The notes: generated from the sequence alone by a model not told the origin. A stretch of DNA of 64,000 nucleotides from Rhodococcus sp. X156 (GCF_004006015.1 NZ_CP034766.1:2513001-2577000); one strand, 5' to 3'. Shown: positions 1 through 9,853, counted from the stretch's first letter. Made by a program: numbers and translations.

Positions 1-68
1 CCGCACTCCCCCACCGGCTCACGCTGTCTTCCGGCGGAAGGTTTCCGCGCTGGAAGGGGTGTGTTCTG

Positions 69-185
69 ATGGCCGACCTGGCCTACCTGTCACTGGTCCT
101 GGGTGGACTGCTCTGTTGCGTGCTGGTGCTTCGTGCCCTGCGCGACTCGGAGAGCCCCAGCTCCACGACCAAGGCTTCCCGGTGA
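69..185 (+). CDS. small membrane protein preceding kdpF (38 aa)
   Basis: A 38-codon ATG ORF preceded by GAAGGGG about 8 bases upstream. It encodes one hydrophobic helix (about residues 5-22, with two adjacent cysteines) followed by a short polar tail rich in Ser, Thr and Arg. Its TGA overlaps the GTG of kdpF in a GTGA arrangement, which suggests translational coupling and membership of the kdp operon. I do not recognise a named family. A role as an extra small subunit or assembly peptide of the Kdp pump is an inference from position only. The good ribosome site and exact coupling make it likely to be translated. Confidence 0.6.
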   Translation: MADLAYLSLVLGGLLCCVLVLRALRDSESPSSTTKASR

Positions 186-280
186 CGGGCGCGGGCGCGC
201 TGAGCGTGGCGCTGATCGTCCTCGCGCTCCTCCTCGTCGTCTACCTGTTGGTGGCCCTGCTCGACCCGGAGCGGTTCTGA
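182..280 (+). CDS. kdpF: KdpF, small stabilising subunit of the K+-transporting ATPase
   Basis: A 32-residue peptide from GTG at 182, almost entirely one hydrophobic helix (residues 7-27) ending in a short LLDPERF-like tail. Size and position directly before kdpA are diagnostic of KdpF, the single-span peptide that stabilises the KdpABC complex. Its start overlaps the stop of the preceding small ORF and its stop overlaps the kdpA ATG, so translation is probably coupled throughout. Confidence 0.85.
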   Translation: MTGAGALSVALIVLALLLVVYLLVALLDPERF

Positions 281-1965
281 TGAGCCCCGCCCTGGCCGCC
301 ACCCTCCAGCTCGGTGCGGTGCTCGCGGTGCTCGCCGCGGTCTACGTGCCCCTGGGCGACTACATGGCCCGAGTGTTCACCAGCACCAGCGACCTGCGGG
401 TGGAGCGCGGCGTCTACCGGCTCTGCCGCATCAACCCGTCCGCCGAGCAGACCTGGGTCGGCTACGCGCTGAGCATGCTCGGCTTCACCACCGCCAGCGT
501 GCTGCTGCTCTACCTGCTGCAGCGCGTGCAAGGGGTGCTGCCGCTCAACGGCGGCCTGTCCGGGGTCAGCCCGTCGGTCGCCTTCAACACCTCGATCTCC
601 TTCGTGGCCAACACCAACTGGCAGTCCTACGTGCCCGAGACCACGATGAGCCACCTCACCCAGGCCGCCGGCCTGGCGGTGCAGAACTTCCTCTCCGCCG
701 CAGTCGGGCTCTCCGTGGCAGTAGCCCTCATCCGCGGTTTCGTCCGGGTCACCGGACGGGGCGAGATCGGCAGCTTCTGGGTGGACCTCACCCGGGGCGC
801 CCTGCGGATCCTGCTGCCGCTGTCCTTCCTGGTCGCACTGGTGCTGCTCAGCCAGGGCGTGATCCAGTCCTTCCACACCGGCTTCGCCTCCACCGGCCTG
901 GACGGCGCGCAGTCCACCAACGCCCTGGCCCCGGTGGCCTCGCAGGAGGCCATCAAGGAGCTGGGCACCAACGGCGGCGGCATCCTCGCGGCCAACTCCG
1001 CGCACCCGTTCGAGAACGCCACCCCGCTGAGCAACGCCGTCGAGATCCTCGCGATCCTGCTCATTCCGGTGTGCCTCACCCGGACCTTCGGCACCATGGT
1101 CGGCAGCCGCCGCCAGGGCCTGTCGCTGCTCGCCGTGATGGCGCTGCTCTGGGGCGCGATGCTCGCGGTCACCTCCTGGGCCGAGCAGCACCAGCACGGC
1201 GTCGCCGCCCAGGCCGCCGGCGCCATGATGGAGGGCAAGGAGGTGCGCTTCGGCATCCCCGGCTCGGTGTTGTTCGGCGTCAGCACCACCGGAACCTCCA
1301 CCGGCGCAGTGAACGCCGCCCACGACAGCTTCTCCGCCGCGGGTGGCGGGGCCCTCCTGCTGAACATGCTGCTGGGCGAGATCGCTCCCGGCGGGGTGGG
1401 CACCGGGCTGTACGGGCTCCTCGTGCTCGCCATCATCGCGGTGTTCGTCGGTGGTCTGCTGGTCGGTCGCACCCCGGAGTACCTGGGCAAGAAGATCCGC
1501 CGTCGCGAGATCACCATGGCGGCCCTGTCAGTGCTGGTCATGCCGGCCCTGGTGCTCATCGGCACGGCCATCACCGTGGTGCTGTCCTCCACCACCGGGT
1601 TCCTCGGCAACAGCGGCGATCCCGGCTCGCCCGGCGCCATCCACGGCTTCACCGAGGTGCTCTACGCGTTCGCCTCGGCGTCGAACAACAACGGCAGCGC
1701 CTTCGGCGGGCTCACCGTCACCAGTGACTGGTTCCAGTCCTCGCTCGGCATCGCCATGCTGCTCGGCCGACTGCTGCCCATCATCTTCGTGCTCGCCCTG
1801 GCGGGCTCCCTCGCCCGACAGCCGAGGACTCCCACCAGCTCGGGCACGCTGCCGACCGGCGGGCTGGTGTTCACCGGCCTGCTCACGGGCACCGTCGTGC
1901 TCGTCGCGGCCCTCACCTTCTTCCCGGCGCTGGCGCTGGGACCCATCTCGGAGGCCCTGTCATGA
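280..1965 (+). CDS. kdpA: KdpA, potassium-binding channel-like subunit
   Basis: A 561-residue polytopic membrane protein, the usual KdpA length. KdpA is related to the superfamily of K+ transporters and forms the selectivity filter and channel of the KdpFABC high-affinity potassium pump. Filter-loop-like segments are visible: [12 protein letters not shown] near residue 108, a GTNGGG loop near residue 230, and a [12 protein letters not shown] loop near residue 465. The ATG at 280 overlaps the kdpF stop. A longer reading of this frame upstream to 103 is only read-through across kdpF and is not the gene. Confidence 0.95.
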   Translation: MSPALAATLQLGAVLAVLAAVYVPLGDYMARVFTSTSDLRVERGVYRLCRINPSAEQTWVGYALSMLGFTTASVLLLYLLQRVQGVLPLNGGLSGVSPSVAFNTSISFVANTNWQSYVPETTMSHLTQAAGLAVQNFLSAAVGLSVAVALIRGFVRVTGRGEIGSFWVDLTRGALRILLPLSFLVALVLLSQGVIQSFHTGFASTGLDGAQSTNALAPVASQEAIKELGTNGGGILAANSAHPFENATPLSNAVEILAILLIPVCLTRTFGTMVGSRRQGLSLLAVMALLWGAMLAVTSWAEQHQHGVAAQAAGAMMEGKEVRFGIPGSVLFGVSTTGTSTGAVNAAHDSFSAAGGGALLLNMLLGEIAPGGVGTGLYGLLVLAIIAVFVGGLLVGRTPEYLGKKIRRREITMAALSVLVMPALVLIGTAITVVLSSTTGFLGNSGDPGSPGAIHGFTEVLYAFASASNNNGSAFGGLTVTSDWFQSSLGIAMLLGRLLPIIFVLALAGSLARQPRTPTSSGTLPTGGLVFTGLLTGTVVLVAALTFFPALALGPISEALS

Positions 1966-4070
1966 CCGCTCCCACGCTCGACGAGCCCGTGCTCCCGAAG
2001 GAACGCACCTCCACCACCGCTGCCGCACCGGTGCGGAGTGGGACGTTCAGCCCCCGGCAGCTGCTCACGTCACTTCCCGACGCGGTGCGCAAGCTCGACC
2101 CTCGCCACCAGGCGCGCAACCCCGTCATGTTCGTCGTGCTGGTCGGCTCGGTGGTCACCACCGCCATGGCGATCGGCAGTCCCAGCCTGTTCGCCTGGCT
2201 GACCGCGCTGTGGCTGTGGTTCACGGTGCTGTTCGCCAACCTCGCCGAGTCGGTGGCCGAGGGACGGGGCAAGGCACAGGCAGCCAGCCTGCGCCAGCTG
2301 CGCACCAGCACCACCGCCCACCGCCTCACCTCCTCTGGTGAGGTGGAGGACGTCGCCGGGTCCGACCTGCGCAAGGGCGACCGGGTGGTGGTCGAGGCGG
2401 GACAGGTGATTCCCGGCGACGGCGACGTGGTGGAGGGCATCGCCACCGTCGACGAGTCCGCCATCACCGGAGAGTCCGCGCCGGTGATCCGGGAGTCCGG
2501 CGGCGACCGGTGCGCGGTGACCGGTGGGACGACGGTGCTGTCCGACCGCATCGTCGTCACCATCACGGCCGAGCCCGGCGAGACCTTCGTGGACCGGATG
2601 ATCTCCCTGGTCGAGGGCGCGGCACGCCAGAAGACGCCCAACGAGGTGGCGCTGAACATCCTGCTGGCCTCCCTCACCATCATCTTCCTGCTCGCGGTGG
2701 TGGCGGTCGGACCGATGGCGGCCTACGCCGGCCAGGCGCAGGACCCGGTCAAGCTGATCGCGCTGCTGGTGTGCCTCATCCCCACCACCATCGGGGCACT
2801 GCTCTCGGCCATCGGCATCGCCGGCATGGACCGTCTGGTGCAGCGCAACGTGCTGGCCATGTCCGGCCGCGCGGTGGAGGCCGCCGGCGACATCGACACC
2901 CTGCTGATGGACAAGACCGGCACCATCACCTTCGGCAACCGGCGTGCCACCGAGCTCTGCCCGGCACCGGGAGTGACGGCTGAGGAGCTCGCGGCGGGGG
3001 CCCGGCTGTCCAGCCTGGCCGACGAGACCCCGGAGGGGCGCAGCGTCGTCGAGCTGTGCGCCGCGGACTTCGGGCTGGCCGCCGAGCCGGACGCTGCCGA
3101 GCGGGCCGCGGAGCTGGTCCCGTTCACTGCGCAGACCCGGATGAGCGGGGTGAACCTGACCGACGACGGCGGTGACCGCCAGATCCGCAAGGGTGCCAGC
3201 GACTCGGTGGCCGGCTGGGTCACCGCTGAGGGCGGCCGGGTGGAACAACCCGTGCTGGACCAGGTGAACGCCATCGCCAACGACGGCGCCACCCCGCTGC
3301 TGGTCGCCGAGGCCAGTGGCGGCACCGCCCGGGTGCTGGGCGCGATCCGACTGTCCGACGTGGTCAAGCCGGGGATCGCCGAGCGGTTCGCCGAGCTGCG
3401 GTCCATGGGCATCCGCACGGTGATGATCACCGGTGACAACCCCCTCACCGCCAAGGCCATCGCCGCCGAGGCAGGGGTGGACGACTTCATGGCCGAGGCC
3501 ACCCCGGAGGACAAGCTCGCGCTGATCCGCCGCGAGCAGGAGGGTGGCCGGCTGGTCGCGATGACCGGCGACGGCACCAACGACGCACCGGCGCTGGCCC
3601 AGGCCGACGTCGGGGTGGCGATGAACACCGGCACGTCGGCAGCCAAGGAGGCCGGCAACATGGTCGACCTCGACTCCGACCCCACCAAGCTCATCGAGGT
3701 GGTGGCCATCGGCAAGCAGCTGCTGATCACCCGCGGGGCACTGACGACCTTCTCCCTGGCCAACGACCTGGCCAAGTACTTCGCCATCCTGCCCGCGCTG
3801 TTCGTGGGCATCTACCCGCAGCTCGACCGGCTGAACGTGATGCACCTGCACTCGCCGAACACCGCCATCCTCTCGGCGGTGATCTTCAACGCGCTGATCA
3901 TCATCGGGCTCGTCCCGCTGGCGCTGAAGGGCGTGCAGTACCGGCCCGCCTCAGCCTCGCGGTTGCTGGGCCGCAACCTGCTCCGCTTCGGACTGGGCGG
4001 CGTCATTCTTCCGTTCGTGGCCATCTGGCTGATCGACCTCGTTGTTCGCATGATTCCCGGGATTGGGTGA
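1962..4070 (+). CDS. kdpB: KdpB, catalytic P-type ATPase subunit
   Basis: A 702-residue P-type ATPase. It shows the phosphorylation motif DKTGT with the aspartyl-phosphate residue at Asp317, the TGES actuator motif, the TGDNPLTA segment and the [10 protein letters not shown] hinge. KdpB hydrolyses ATP and couples this to K+ uptake through KdpA. The ATG overlaps the kdpA stop by 4 bases and the stop overlaps the first possible kdpC start. Length and motif order are normal, with nothing missing. Confidence 0.96.
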   Translation: MTAPTLDEPVLPKERTSTTAAAPVRSGTFSPRQLLTSLPDAVRKLDPRHQARNPVMFVVLVGSVVTTAMAIGSPSLFAWLTALWLWFTVLFANLAESVAEGRGKAQAASLRQLRTSTTAHRLTSSGEVEDVAGSDLRKGDRVVVEAGQVIPGDGDVVEGIATVDESAITGESAPVIRESGGDRCAVTGGTTVLSDRIVVTITAEPGETFVDRMISLVEGAARQKTPNEVALNILLASLTIIFLLAVVAVGPMAAYAGQAQDPVKLIALLVCLIPTTIGALLSAIGIAGMDRLVQRNVLAMSGRAVEAAGDIDTLLMDKTGTITFGNRRATELCPAPGVTAEELAAGARLSSLADETPEGRSVVELCAADFGLAAEPDAAERAAELVPFTAQTRMSGVNLTDDGGDRQIRKGASDSVAGWVTAEGGRVEQPVLDQVNAIANDGATPLLVAEASGGTARVLGAIRLSDVVKPGIAERFAELRSMGIRTVMITGDNPLTAKAIAAEAGVDDFMAEATPEDKLALIRREQEGGRLVAMTGDGTNDAPALAQADVGVAMNTGTSAAKEAGNMVDLDSDPTKLIEVVAIGKQLLITRGALTTFSLANDLAKYFAILPALFVGIYPQLDRLNVMHLHSPNTAILSAVIFNALIIIGLVPLALKGVQYRPASASRLLGRNLLRFGLGGVILPFVAIWLIDLVVRMIPGIG

Positions 4071-4075
4071 GATCG

Positions 4076-4714
4076 ATGAGAACTGCCATGAGCTACCTGC
4101 GCCAGGTGTGGGCCGGCGCCAGCGTGCTGCTGGTGCTGACCGTCATCCTCGGCGTCGCCTACCCCGCCGGGGTCTGGGCCGTCAGCCGCCTCGACTCAGC
4201 GAGCGCCGAGGGGTCGCCGCTGCGGGACTCCGCCGGGTGCGTGGTGGGCAGCAGCCTGCTCGGGGTGGACCCGCAGGTGCCCGCCGGTGAGCCCGACCCG
4301 TACTTCCACACCCGGGTGGTCGGCTCCGTCAGCGCCGAGGACGCGATGGCCCCGGGCAGCCCCGCCGCCGGGCTGCCCACCAACCAGGGACCGTCCAGCC
4401 AGGCGCTGGCCGGGTTCGTCGAGCAGCGGCGCGCGCTCGTCGCCGCCCGGGAGTCCGTGCCGCCGGAGACGGTGCCCGCAGATGCGCTCACCGGCTCAGG
4501 GTCCGGGCTCGACCCGCAGATCAGCCCGGCCTACGCCGAGCTGCAGGTGGCGCGGGTGGCGCGGGAGAACGGCATGTCCCCGGAGACGGTGCGCGGGCTG
4601 GTCGCCGAGCACACCGCCGGGCGGCAGCTGGGCTTCCTCGGCGAGGAGGGCGTGCACGTCCCGGCGCTGAACGTGGCGCTCGGGCTGACCGCGCCCGGCT
4701 GCACCACCCGGTGA
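4076..4714 (+). CDS. kdpC: KdpC subunit of the K+-transporting ATPase
   Basis: About 212 residues: one N-terminal membrane helix (about residues 8-30) followed by a periplasmic-side domain. The family motif YFHTRVVGS and the segment PQISPAYAELQVARVAR are present. KdpC acts as a catalytic chaperone that raises ATP affinity of KdpB. I favour the ATG at 4076, which has GGGTGAG just upstream. A GTG at 4067 overlapping the kdpB stop and an ATG at 4088 are alternatives. Confidence 0.93.
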   Translation: MRTAMSYLRQVWAGASVLLVLTVILGVAYPAGVWAVSRLDSASAEGSPLRDSAGCVVGSSLLGVDPQVPAGEPDPYFHTRVVGSVSAEDAMAPGSPAAGLPTNQGPSSQALAGFVEQRRALVAARESVPPETVPADALTGSGSGLDPQISPAYAELQVARVARENGMSPETVRGLVAEHTAGRQLGFLGEEGVHVPALNVALGLTAPGCTTR

Positions 4715-4763
4715 GCGGCGCAGCCGGGTGCCCAGCAACCTTTTTCGCCGTCACAGGGATGAT

Positions 4764-7286
4764 GTGCCGGTGAGCGCTGAGCACCCGGCTGCCGGGTCCG
4801 CACGGGGGACGCTGCGCATCTACCTCGGCGCGGCCCCCGGCGCGGGCAAGACCTACGCGATGCTGGACGAGGCCCACCGGCGGGCCCAGCGCGGCACCGA
4901 CGTGGTGGTGGCGGTGGTGGACACCCACGGCCGGGTGCACACCGCCGAGCAGCTCGCCGGCCTGGAGGTGGTGCCGCTGCGCCTGGTCAGCCACCGCGGC
5001 GTCACCCTGGAGGAGCTGGACGTGGCGGCGGTGCTCGCCCGGCGGCCCCGCCTGGCGCTGGTGGACGAGCTGGCGCACACCAACGCCCCGGGCAGCGTCA
5101 ACCCCAAGCGCTGGCAGGACGTGGAGCAGCTGCTGGCCGCGGGCATCGACGTGCTGTCCACGCTCAACGTGCAGCACCTGGAAAGCCTGAACGACGTGGT
5201 GCAGCAGATCACCGGCGTGGTGCAGCGGGAGACGGTGCCGGACGTGTTCGTCCGTGCCGCCACCCAGGTGGAGCTGGTGGACATCACGCCGGAAGCACTG
5301 CGTCGCAGGCTCTCCCACGGGAACGTGTACCCACCGGAGCGGGTGGACGCCGCGCTGAGCAGCTACTTCCGCCCGGGCAACCTCACGGCGCTGCGCGAGC
5401 TGGCGCTGCTGTGGCTGGCCGACCAGGTGGACGCCGCCCTCGCCCGGTACCGCACCGACCACCACATCACCGCCACCTGGGAGGCCAGGGAGCGGGTGGT
5501 GGTGGCGGTGACCGGCGACGCGGAGTCGGAGACCCTGGTGCGCCGGGCCAGCCGCATCGCCTCGCGCTCCGCCGCCCAGCTGGTGGTGGCCCACGTGGTG
5601 CGCGGGGACGGCCTGGCCGGCGACGCGACGCTGACCATGACCAACGTGCGCCGCCTGGCCGCCGATCTCGGGGCCACGGTGCACACCGTGGTCGGCGACG
5701 ACGTGCCGGCCACCCTGCTCGAGCTGGCCGCGTCGGTCAACGCCACCCAGCTGGTCATCGGCGCCTCCCGCCGCTCGCGCTGGGCCCGCATCCTGGACGA
5801 GGGCATCGGGGCGGCAGTGGTCCGCGGCGCCGGCACCATCGACGTCCACCTGGTCACCCACGAGCACTCCCGTCACCGCCCGCGCGTAGCGGTGACGGCC
5901 GGCTGGCCCCGCCGGGTGCTCAGCTGGCTGGTGGCCGTGGCGCTGCCGCCGCTGGCCACCGTGGCCATGCTCGGGGTGCAGGAGCGCCTGGGCGTCGGCG
6001 GGGCCAGCGCGCTGTTCTTCGTGGTGGTGCTGGCGGTGTCGCTGCTCGGCGGGGTGGCCCCGGCGGCGCTGTCCGCGCTGGTCTCCGGACTGCTGCTGAA
6101 CTACTACTTCACCGCCCCCACCCACAGCTTCACCATCTCCGAGCCCGCCAACCTCCTCGTCATCCTGGTGCTGCTGACGGTGGCCGTGGCCGTGGCGGCC
6201 CTGGTGGACACTGCCGCTGCCCGCACCCGGCAGGCCCGCCGGGCCGTGCAGGAGGCCGAGCTGCTCGCGTCCTTCGCCGCCTCGGTGCTGCGCGGCGCGG
6301 ACCTCCCCGCACTGCTGGAGCGGGTGCGCGAGACCTTCGGGCAGCACGGCGTGAGCATCCTCGACGCCGACGACGAGCCCCAGTGCGCGGTGGGCGACTG
6401 CCCGCCGCTGCGCCGCGCCGACGCCGACAGCGTGGTGGAGGTGGATCAGCACGCCCTGGTGCTGGCCGGGCCGGCCGTGGCCGGGCACGACCGGCGGGTG
6501 CTCACCGCGGTGGCCAACCAGGCGGCGGCGCTGCTGCGCCAGGAGCGGCTGTCGGCGGAGGCGGACACGGCCCGGGGCCTCGCCGCCGCCGACCAGCTGC
6601 GCCGGTCGCTGCTGTCGGCAGTCAGCCACGACCTGCGCACGCCGCTGGCGGCGATCAAGGCAGCGGCCTCCAGCCTGCGCAGCGACGACGTGGACTTCTC
6701 CCCCGAAGACACCGCCGAGCTGCTGGCGACCGTGGAGGAGTCCACCGACCAGCTCACCGACCTCGTCGGCAACCTGCTGGACTCCTCGCGGCTGGCCGCC
6801 GGGGCGCTGCACCCGCAGCTGCGCACCGTCTACCTGGAGGAGGCCGTGCACCGGGCGCTGCTCGGCCTGCGCAAGGGGGCGCTCGGCCGGGGCTGCGCCG
6901 GGCCCGAACAGGTGGTGGTGGAGGTGGGACCGGTGACGGTGCTGGCCGACCAGGGCCTGCTCGAGCGGGTGCTGGCCAACCTGGTGGACAACGCGCTGCG
7001 GCACGCGGCTGGCTCGGTGGTGCGGGTGCAGGCCGCCGAGGTGGGCGAGCGCACCGTCATCACGGTGGCCGACTCCGGCCCGGGGGTGCCGCGCGGCAGC
7101 GAGGACTCGGTGTTCGAGGCGTTCCAGCGGCTCGGCGACCACGACAACACCACCGGGGTGGGGCTGGGCCTGGCCGTGGTCCGCGGGTTCGTGGAGGCCA
7201 TGGGCGGGACGGTGACCGCGGGTGAGACCCCTGGCGGCGGCCTCACCATGGTGGTCGACCTCGCCCGTGCCGAGGTGGCGGCATGA
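4764..7286 (+). CDS. kdpD: KdpD, turgor/potassium-sensing histidine kinase
   Basis: Order of parts: an N-terminal KdpD domain with Walker A GAAPGAGKT (residues 22-30) and a LVDELAHTN segment; a universal-stress-protein-like domain (about 240-360); four clustered membrane helices (about 385-480); a GAF-like remnant; then HisKA with phospho-acceptor His622 in SHDLRTP and an HATPase domain (NLVDNALRHA, DSGPGVP, GVGLGLAVV). About 840 residues, slightly shorter than the 890-residue enterobacterial form. GTG at 4764 or 4770 fits the AGGGA at 4754; GTG 4728 is the longest option. The stop overlaps kdpE, its cognate regulator. Confidence 0.94.
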   Translation: MPVSAEHPAAGSARGTLRIYLGAAPGAGKTYAMLDEAHRRAQRGTDVVVAVVDTHGRVHTAEQLAGLEVVPLRLVSHRGVTLEELDVAAVLARRPRLALVDELAHTNAPGSVNPKRWQDVEQLLAAGIDVLSTLNVQHLESLNDVVQQITGVVQRETVPDVFVRAATQVELVDITPEALRRRLSHGNVYPPERVDAALSSYFRPGNLTALRELALLWLADQVDAALARYRTDHHITATWEARERVVVAVTGDAESETLVRRASRIASRSAAQLVVAHVVRGDGLAGDATLTMTNVRRLAADLGATVHTVVGDDVPATLLELAASVNATQLVIGASRRSRWARILDEGIGAAVVRGAGTIDVHLVTHEHSRHRPRVAVTAGWPRRVLSWLVAVALPPLATVAMLGVQERLGVGGASALFFVVVLAVSLLGGVAPAALSALVSGLLLNYYFTAPTHSFTISEPANLLVILVLLTVAVAVAALVDTAAARTRQARRAVQEAELLASFAASVLRGADLPALLERVRETFGQHGVSILDADDEPQCAVGDCPPLRRADADSVVEVDQHALVLAGPAVAGHDRRVLTAVANQAAALLRQERLSAEADTARGLAAADQLRRSLLSAVSHDLRTPLAAIKAAASSLRSDDVDFSPEDTAELLATVEESTDQLTDLVGNLLDSSRLAAGALHPQLRTVYLEEAVHRALLGLRKGALGRGCAGPEQVVVEVGPVTVLADQGLLERVLANLVDNALRHAAGSVVRVQAAEVGERTVITVADSGPGVPRGSEDSVFEAFQRLGDHDNTTGVGLGLAVVRGFVEAMGGTVTAGETPGGGLTMVVDLARAEVAA

Positions 7287-7963
7287 CCACGGTGCTGGTG
7301 ATCGACGACGAGCCGCAGATCCTGCGGGCGCTGCGGATCAACCTCAGCGTCCGCGGCTACGAGGTGGTCACCGCGGCCACCGGCGCCGCGGCGCTGCGGG
7401 CAGCCGCCGAGCGCCGCCCTGACGTGGTGATCCTGGACCTGGGTCTGCCCGACCTGGACGGCACCGAGGTGCTGGCCGGGTTGCGCGGCTGGACCAGCGT
7501 CCCGGTGATCGTGCTCTCCGCCCGCACTGACTCCGCCGACAAGGTCGAGGCCCTGGACGCCGGCGCCGACGACTACCTGACCAAGCCCTTCGGCATGGAC
7601 GAGCTGCTGGCCCGGCTGCGGGCGGCGCTGCGGCGCTCCACCGCCACCGCCGTCAGCTCTGACCCGGTGGTGGTGACGGCGTCGTTCACCGTGGACCTGG
7701 CCACCAAGACCGTCACCCGGGACGGGGAGAAGGTGCGCCTGACCCCCACCGAGTGGGCCATCCTGGAGCTGCTGGCCCGCAGCCCCGGCAAGCTCGTCGG
7801 CCAGCGCGAGCTGCTGCTGGACGTGTGGGGCCCGGCCTACGCCACCGAGACCCACTACCTGCGGGTGTACCTGGCCCAGCTGCGCCGCAAGCTCGAGCCC
7901 GACCCGGCGCACCCGCGGCACCTGCTCACCGAGGCCGGGATGGGCTACCGCTTCGTGGTCTGA
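7283..7963 (+). CDS. kdpE: KdpE, OmpR/PhoB-type response regulator
   Basis: A 226-residue two-domain regulator. The receiver domain holds the acidic pair Asp8/Asp9, phospho-acceptor Asp52 (ILDLGLPD) and the conserved Lys in LTKPF. The C-terminal winged helix contains LTPTEWAILELL and the HYLRVYLAQLRRKLE recognition region. Its ATG overlaps the kdpD stop, so kinase and regulator are made together. It is expected to switch on the kdp operon at low K+ or high osmolarity. In this window the control genes lie downstream of the structural genes on the same strand, so the system may control its own supply. Confidence 0.95.
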   Translation: MTTVLVIDDEPQILRALRINLSVRGYEVVTAATGAAALRAAAERRPDVVILDLGLPDLDGTEVLAGLRGWTSVPVIVLSARTDSADKVEALDAGADDYLTKPFGMDELLARLRAALRRSTATAVSSDPVVVTASFTVDLATKTVTRDGEKVRLTPTEWAILELLARSPGKLVGQRELLLDVWGPAYATETHYLRVYLAQLRRKLEPDPAHPRHLLTEAGMGYRFVV

Positions 7964-8045
7964 GCGCCGAGGATGGCCGTCCATCACCAGTGGGAGCCTC
8001 GCCTGGGCGGTCTGCGGCGGCGGCTGAGCGAGCACCGCCGGCGGA

Positions 8046-8753
8046 CTAGCTGGCCGGGCTCTCCTGGTCTGCCTTCTCCTGGGCTGCCTTCTCCTCGGCT
8101 GCCTTCTCCTCAGCTGCGGCCGCCAGCGCGGCCCGTGCCCAGCGCGGCAGGATGAAGACGCCCTCGGCCTCCACGCACACACCGCCCTCGTCGGAGATGG
8201 TGCCGCGCACGAAGCACTTGATGCCCTCGACGCGGTCGATCTCGCCCGCCGCGTGCAGCGGCTCGTTCAGCGGGGTGGGCCGGCGGTAGCGGACGGTCAG
8301 GGTGCCGGTCATGCCCGGTGACCCGCCGGCCTCGGCGGCAGCCCCCAGGATGTTGTCCAGGATCAGCGCCGAGACGCCGCCGTGGGTGAGCCCGGCCGGA
8401 CCCTCGTAGGCCGCGCCCAGGGTGAAGTCGGCCCACACCCGACCGTCGGGGCCCTCGTGGATGTCCACTGGTGGGGCAATGGCGTTGCGAATGCCCCGCA
8501 CGGCGTTGCCCCACTCCCGCTTGCGTCCGCTGGGCGACCAGCGCACGCCGAAGGAGCCCGGCATCTGCTTCTCCTGCAGCCGCGCGGTGAGCTCCCGGAT
8601 CTCGTCGGTGGCCTTGAGCACCACGTCCTCGTCGGTCTCGGTGCGCAGCGCGGCGTCGATCAGCTCTCGCACGCTCTGCGCCAGCCCGCCGTAGAGCGCG
8701 GCCTGGCGGTCGATCTCGGCGTCGCTGACGTCGTCCTGGATGTAGCCAGACAT
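8046..8753 (-). CDS. PaaI-type hotdog thioesterase with repeat-built C-terminal tail
   Basis: About 235 residues from ATG 8753 (AAGGGA upstream); an upstream ATG at 8810 is in frame but adds a basic stretch without a family match. The hotdog core shows GLTHGGVSALILDN, the typical active-site helix of PaaI/YdiI acyl-CoA thioesterases, followed by TLTVRYRRPTPLN. Such enzymes hydrolyse aryl- or acyl-CoA thioesters; the substrate here is unknown. The last 25 residues are low-complexity Ala/Glu/Lys encoded by a 15-bp tandem repeat, outside the enzyme fold. It converges with kdpE. Confidence 0.85.
   Translation of the reverse strand: MSGYIQDDVSDAEIDRQAALYGGLAQSVRELIDAALRTETDEDVVLKATDEIRELTARLQEKQMPGSFGVRWSPSGRKREWGNAVRGIRNAIAPPVDIHEGPDGRVWADFTLGAAYEGPAGLTHGGVSALILDNILGAAAEAGGSPGMTGTLTVRYRRPTPLNEPLHAAGEIDRVEGIKCFVRGTISDEGGVCVEAEGVFILPRWARAALAAAAEEKAAEEKAAQEKADQESPAS
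8061..8120 (-). repeat. four 15-bp tandem units in the 3' end of the thioesterase gene
   Basis: Units begin at 8061, 8076, 8091 and 8106 and follow the pattern ctcct(g/c)(g/a)(g)ctgcctt. The units are in frame and encode Ala-Ala-Glu-Glu-Lys-like pentapeptides, giving a charged helical tail. Unit number could vary by slippage without shifting the frame. Confidence 0.85.
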
Positions 8754-9111
8754 GCGGTGGGAGTCCCTTCGAGCGAGCGTGGTGGTGAGTCGAGCTGTGG
8801 CCTGCGCCACCGGACACCCCCTGACATGGCAAGAGCCCCCGGGAGATCCCGGAGGGCTCGGTCAGGCGGCAGTCGCTGCAACCAGGTAACGGCGGTCACA
8901 GACCTGCTCAGCGTTGGTTGCCGCAGGTCAGTGGCCGACGGCAAAACGGTACTCGGGCGCCAGCCTCCGCTGGTTCACCGGGTTCTGGCTCCGCAGGTCA
9001 GTGGCCCACCCCGACGAGCGCGGGTGATCAGCGGCACCTCGCCTCGCACTGCGGGGCCGCGGGAGCCGTCCTACTGTCACCTCCAGTCACAACAGAGCTA
9101 AAGGGGTGTCT
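8754..9111. promoter_or_regulatory. 358-bp divergent intergenic region with hairpins and a direct repeat
   Basis: No gene seen. It separates a leftward thioesterase from a rightward GAF-ANTAR gene, so it should hold both promoters. It contains a near-perfect 13-bp-arm palindrome at 8833-8859 (GAGCCCcCCGGGA / TCCCGGaGGGCTC), a GACCTGC/GCAGGTC hairpin at 8901-8928, and an 18-base direct repeat (ccgcaggtcagtggccgac, one mismatch) at 8921 and 8991, 70 bp apart. The palindrome lies 80-106 bases ahead of the thioesterase start, where it could act as an attenuator; this is inference. Confidence 0.5.
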
Positions 9112-9801
9112 GTGTCCGAGCTGACCGAGCCTGGTGCCGCGAGCCAGCTGTGCACGCTGTGCCTTCGCGACGTCCCGGTGGACGGCGCCGCGGTGGTGAT
9201 GCTGGCCGGTCAGAACACTCGCCGCCTGCTGCACGCCACCGACGAGACCGCCTACGTGCTCGACGAGCTGCAGTTCACCCTCGGCGAGGGACCGTGCCTG
9301 ACCGCGTTCACGCTGCCCAAGCCGTTGTTCGAGAACGACATGGTCGGTGCCGCGGCGATGGCACGCTGGCCTGGATACGCGCGGGAGGCGGCGATTGCCG
9401 GCGCAGGCGCCGCCTTCGCGTTCGCCCTGCGGATCGACGGCACGGCGTTCGGGGTGCTCGAGCTCTACCGCCGTGCACCGGGACCGCTGAGCGAGGAGTC
9501 GGTGGCCACCGCGCAGCAGCACGCGGACTCCCTTGCCGGGCCCGTGCTCGACGAGGGCCTGGCCGGACTCGGCACGGTCCTCTCGCCCACCTTCCCGGAC
9601 AGCAACCCGGAGCGCATGCACCTGGCGCAGATGACCGACCGCAACGACGTCCACCAGGCCGCCGGCATGCTGGCAGTGCGCCAGGGGCTCTCCGTGCCCG
9701 ATGCCCTGGCCGTGCTGCGCAGCACCGCGTACGCGGAGAACCGGTGGGTGGTCGAGGTGGCCCAGGAAATGTTGCGCGACAACGGCAACAAGATCGTCTG
9801 A
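9112..9801 (+). CDS. GAF-ANTAR domain regulator
   Basis: About 229 residues. The GAF domain (about 15-155) contains LGEGPCLTAF, the signature of actinobacterial GAF-ANTAR proteins, and a WPGYAREAAIAGAGAAFAFAL region. A C-terminal ANTAR helix bundle (about 175-225) reads NDVHQAAGMLAVRQGLSVPDAL. ANTAR domains bind paired RNA hairpins and act as antiterminators; GAF probably senses a small ligand or redox state. GTG at 9112 is preferred because AAGGGG ends about 6 bases upstream; GTG at 9106 overlaps that site. A second family member is at 33241. The target RNA is unknown. Confidence 0.85.
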   Translation: MSELTEPGAASQLCTLCLRDVPVDGAAVVMLAGQNTRRLLHATDETAYVLDELQFTLGEGPCLTAFTLPKPLFENDMVGAAAMARWPGYAREAAIAGAGAAFAFALRIDGTAFGVLELYRRAPGPLSEESVATAQQHADSLAGPVLDEGLAGLGTVLSPTFPDSNPERMHLAQMTDRNDVHQAAGMLAVRQGLSVPDALAVLRSTAYAENRWVVEVAQEMLRDNGNKIV

Positions 9802-9853
9802 GCCTCCCGGGGCCGGCGCGCAACGGCACCCGGCACGGGGTGGGGCGCTGGTG

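Noticed and set aside
1-68. Riboswitch (c-di-AMP type) before kdp
   Set aside because: Only 68 bases of leader are inside the window, showing a small GGCGGAAGGTTTCCGC-like hairpin; too little to support a riboswitch.
103-279. Upstream extension of kdpA in frame to an ATG at 103
   Set aside because: It runs through kdpF and the small ORF with Arg/Pro-rich content unlike a membrane protein start; ATG 280 matches family length and overlaps kdpF.
4521-7142. Long His/Gly/Gln-rich antisense ORF over kdpC-kdpD
   Set aside because: Typical GC-rich shadow frame opposite kdpD; composition is not protein-like and kdpD is fully supported.
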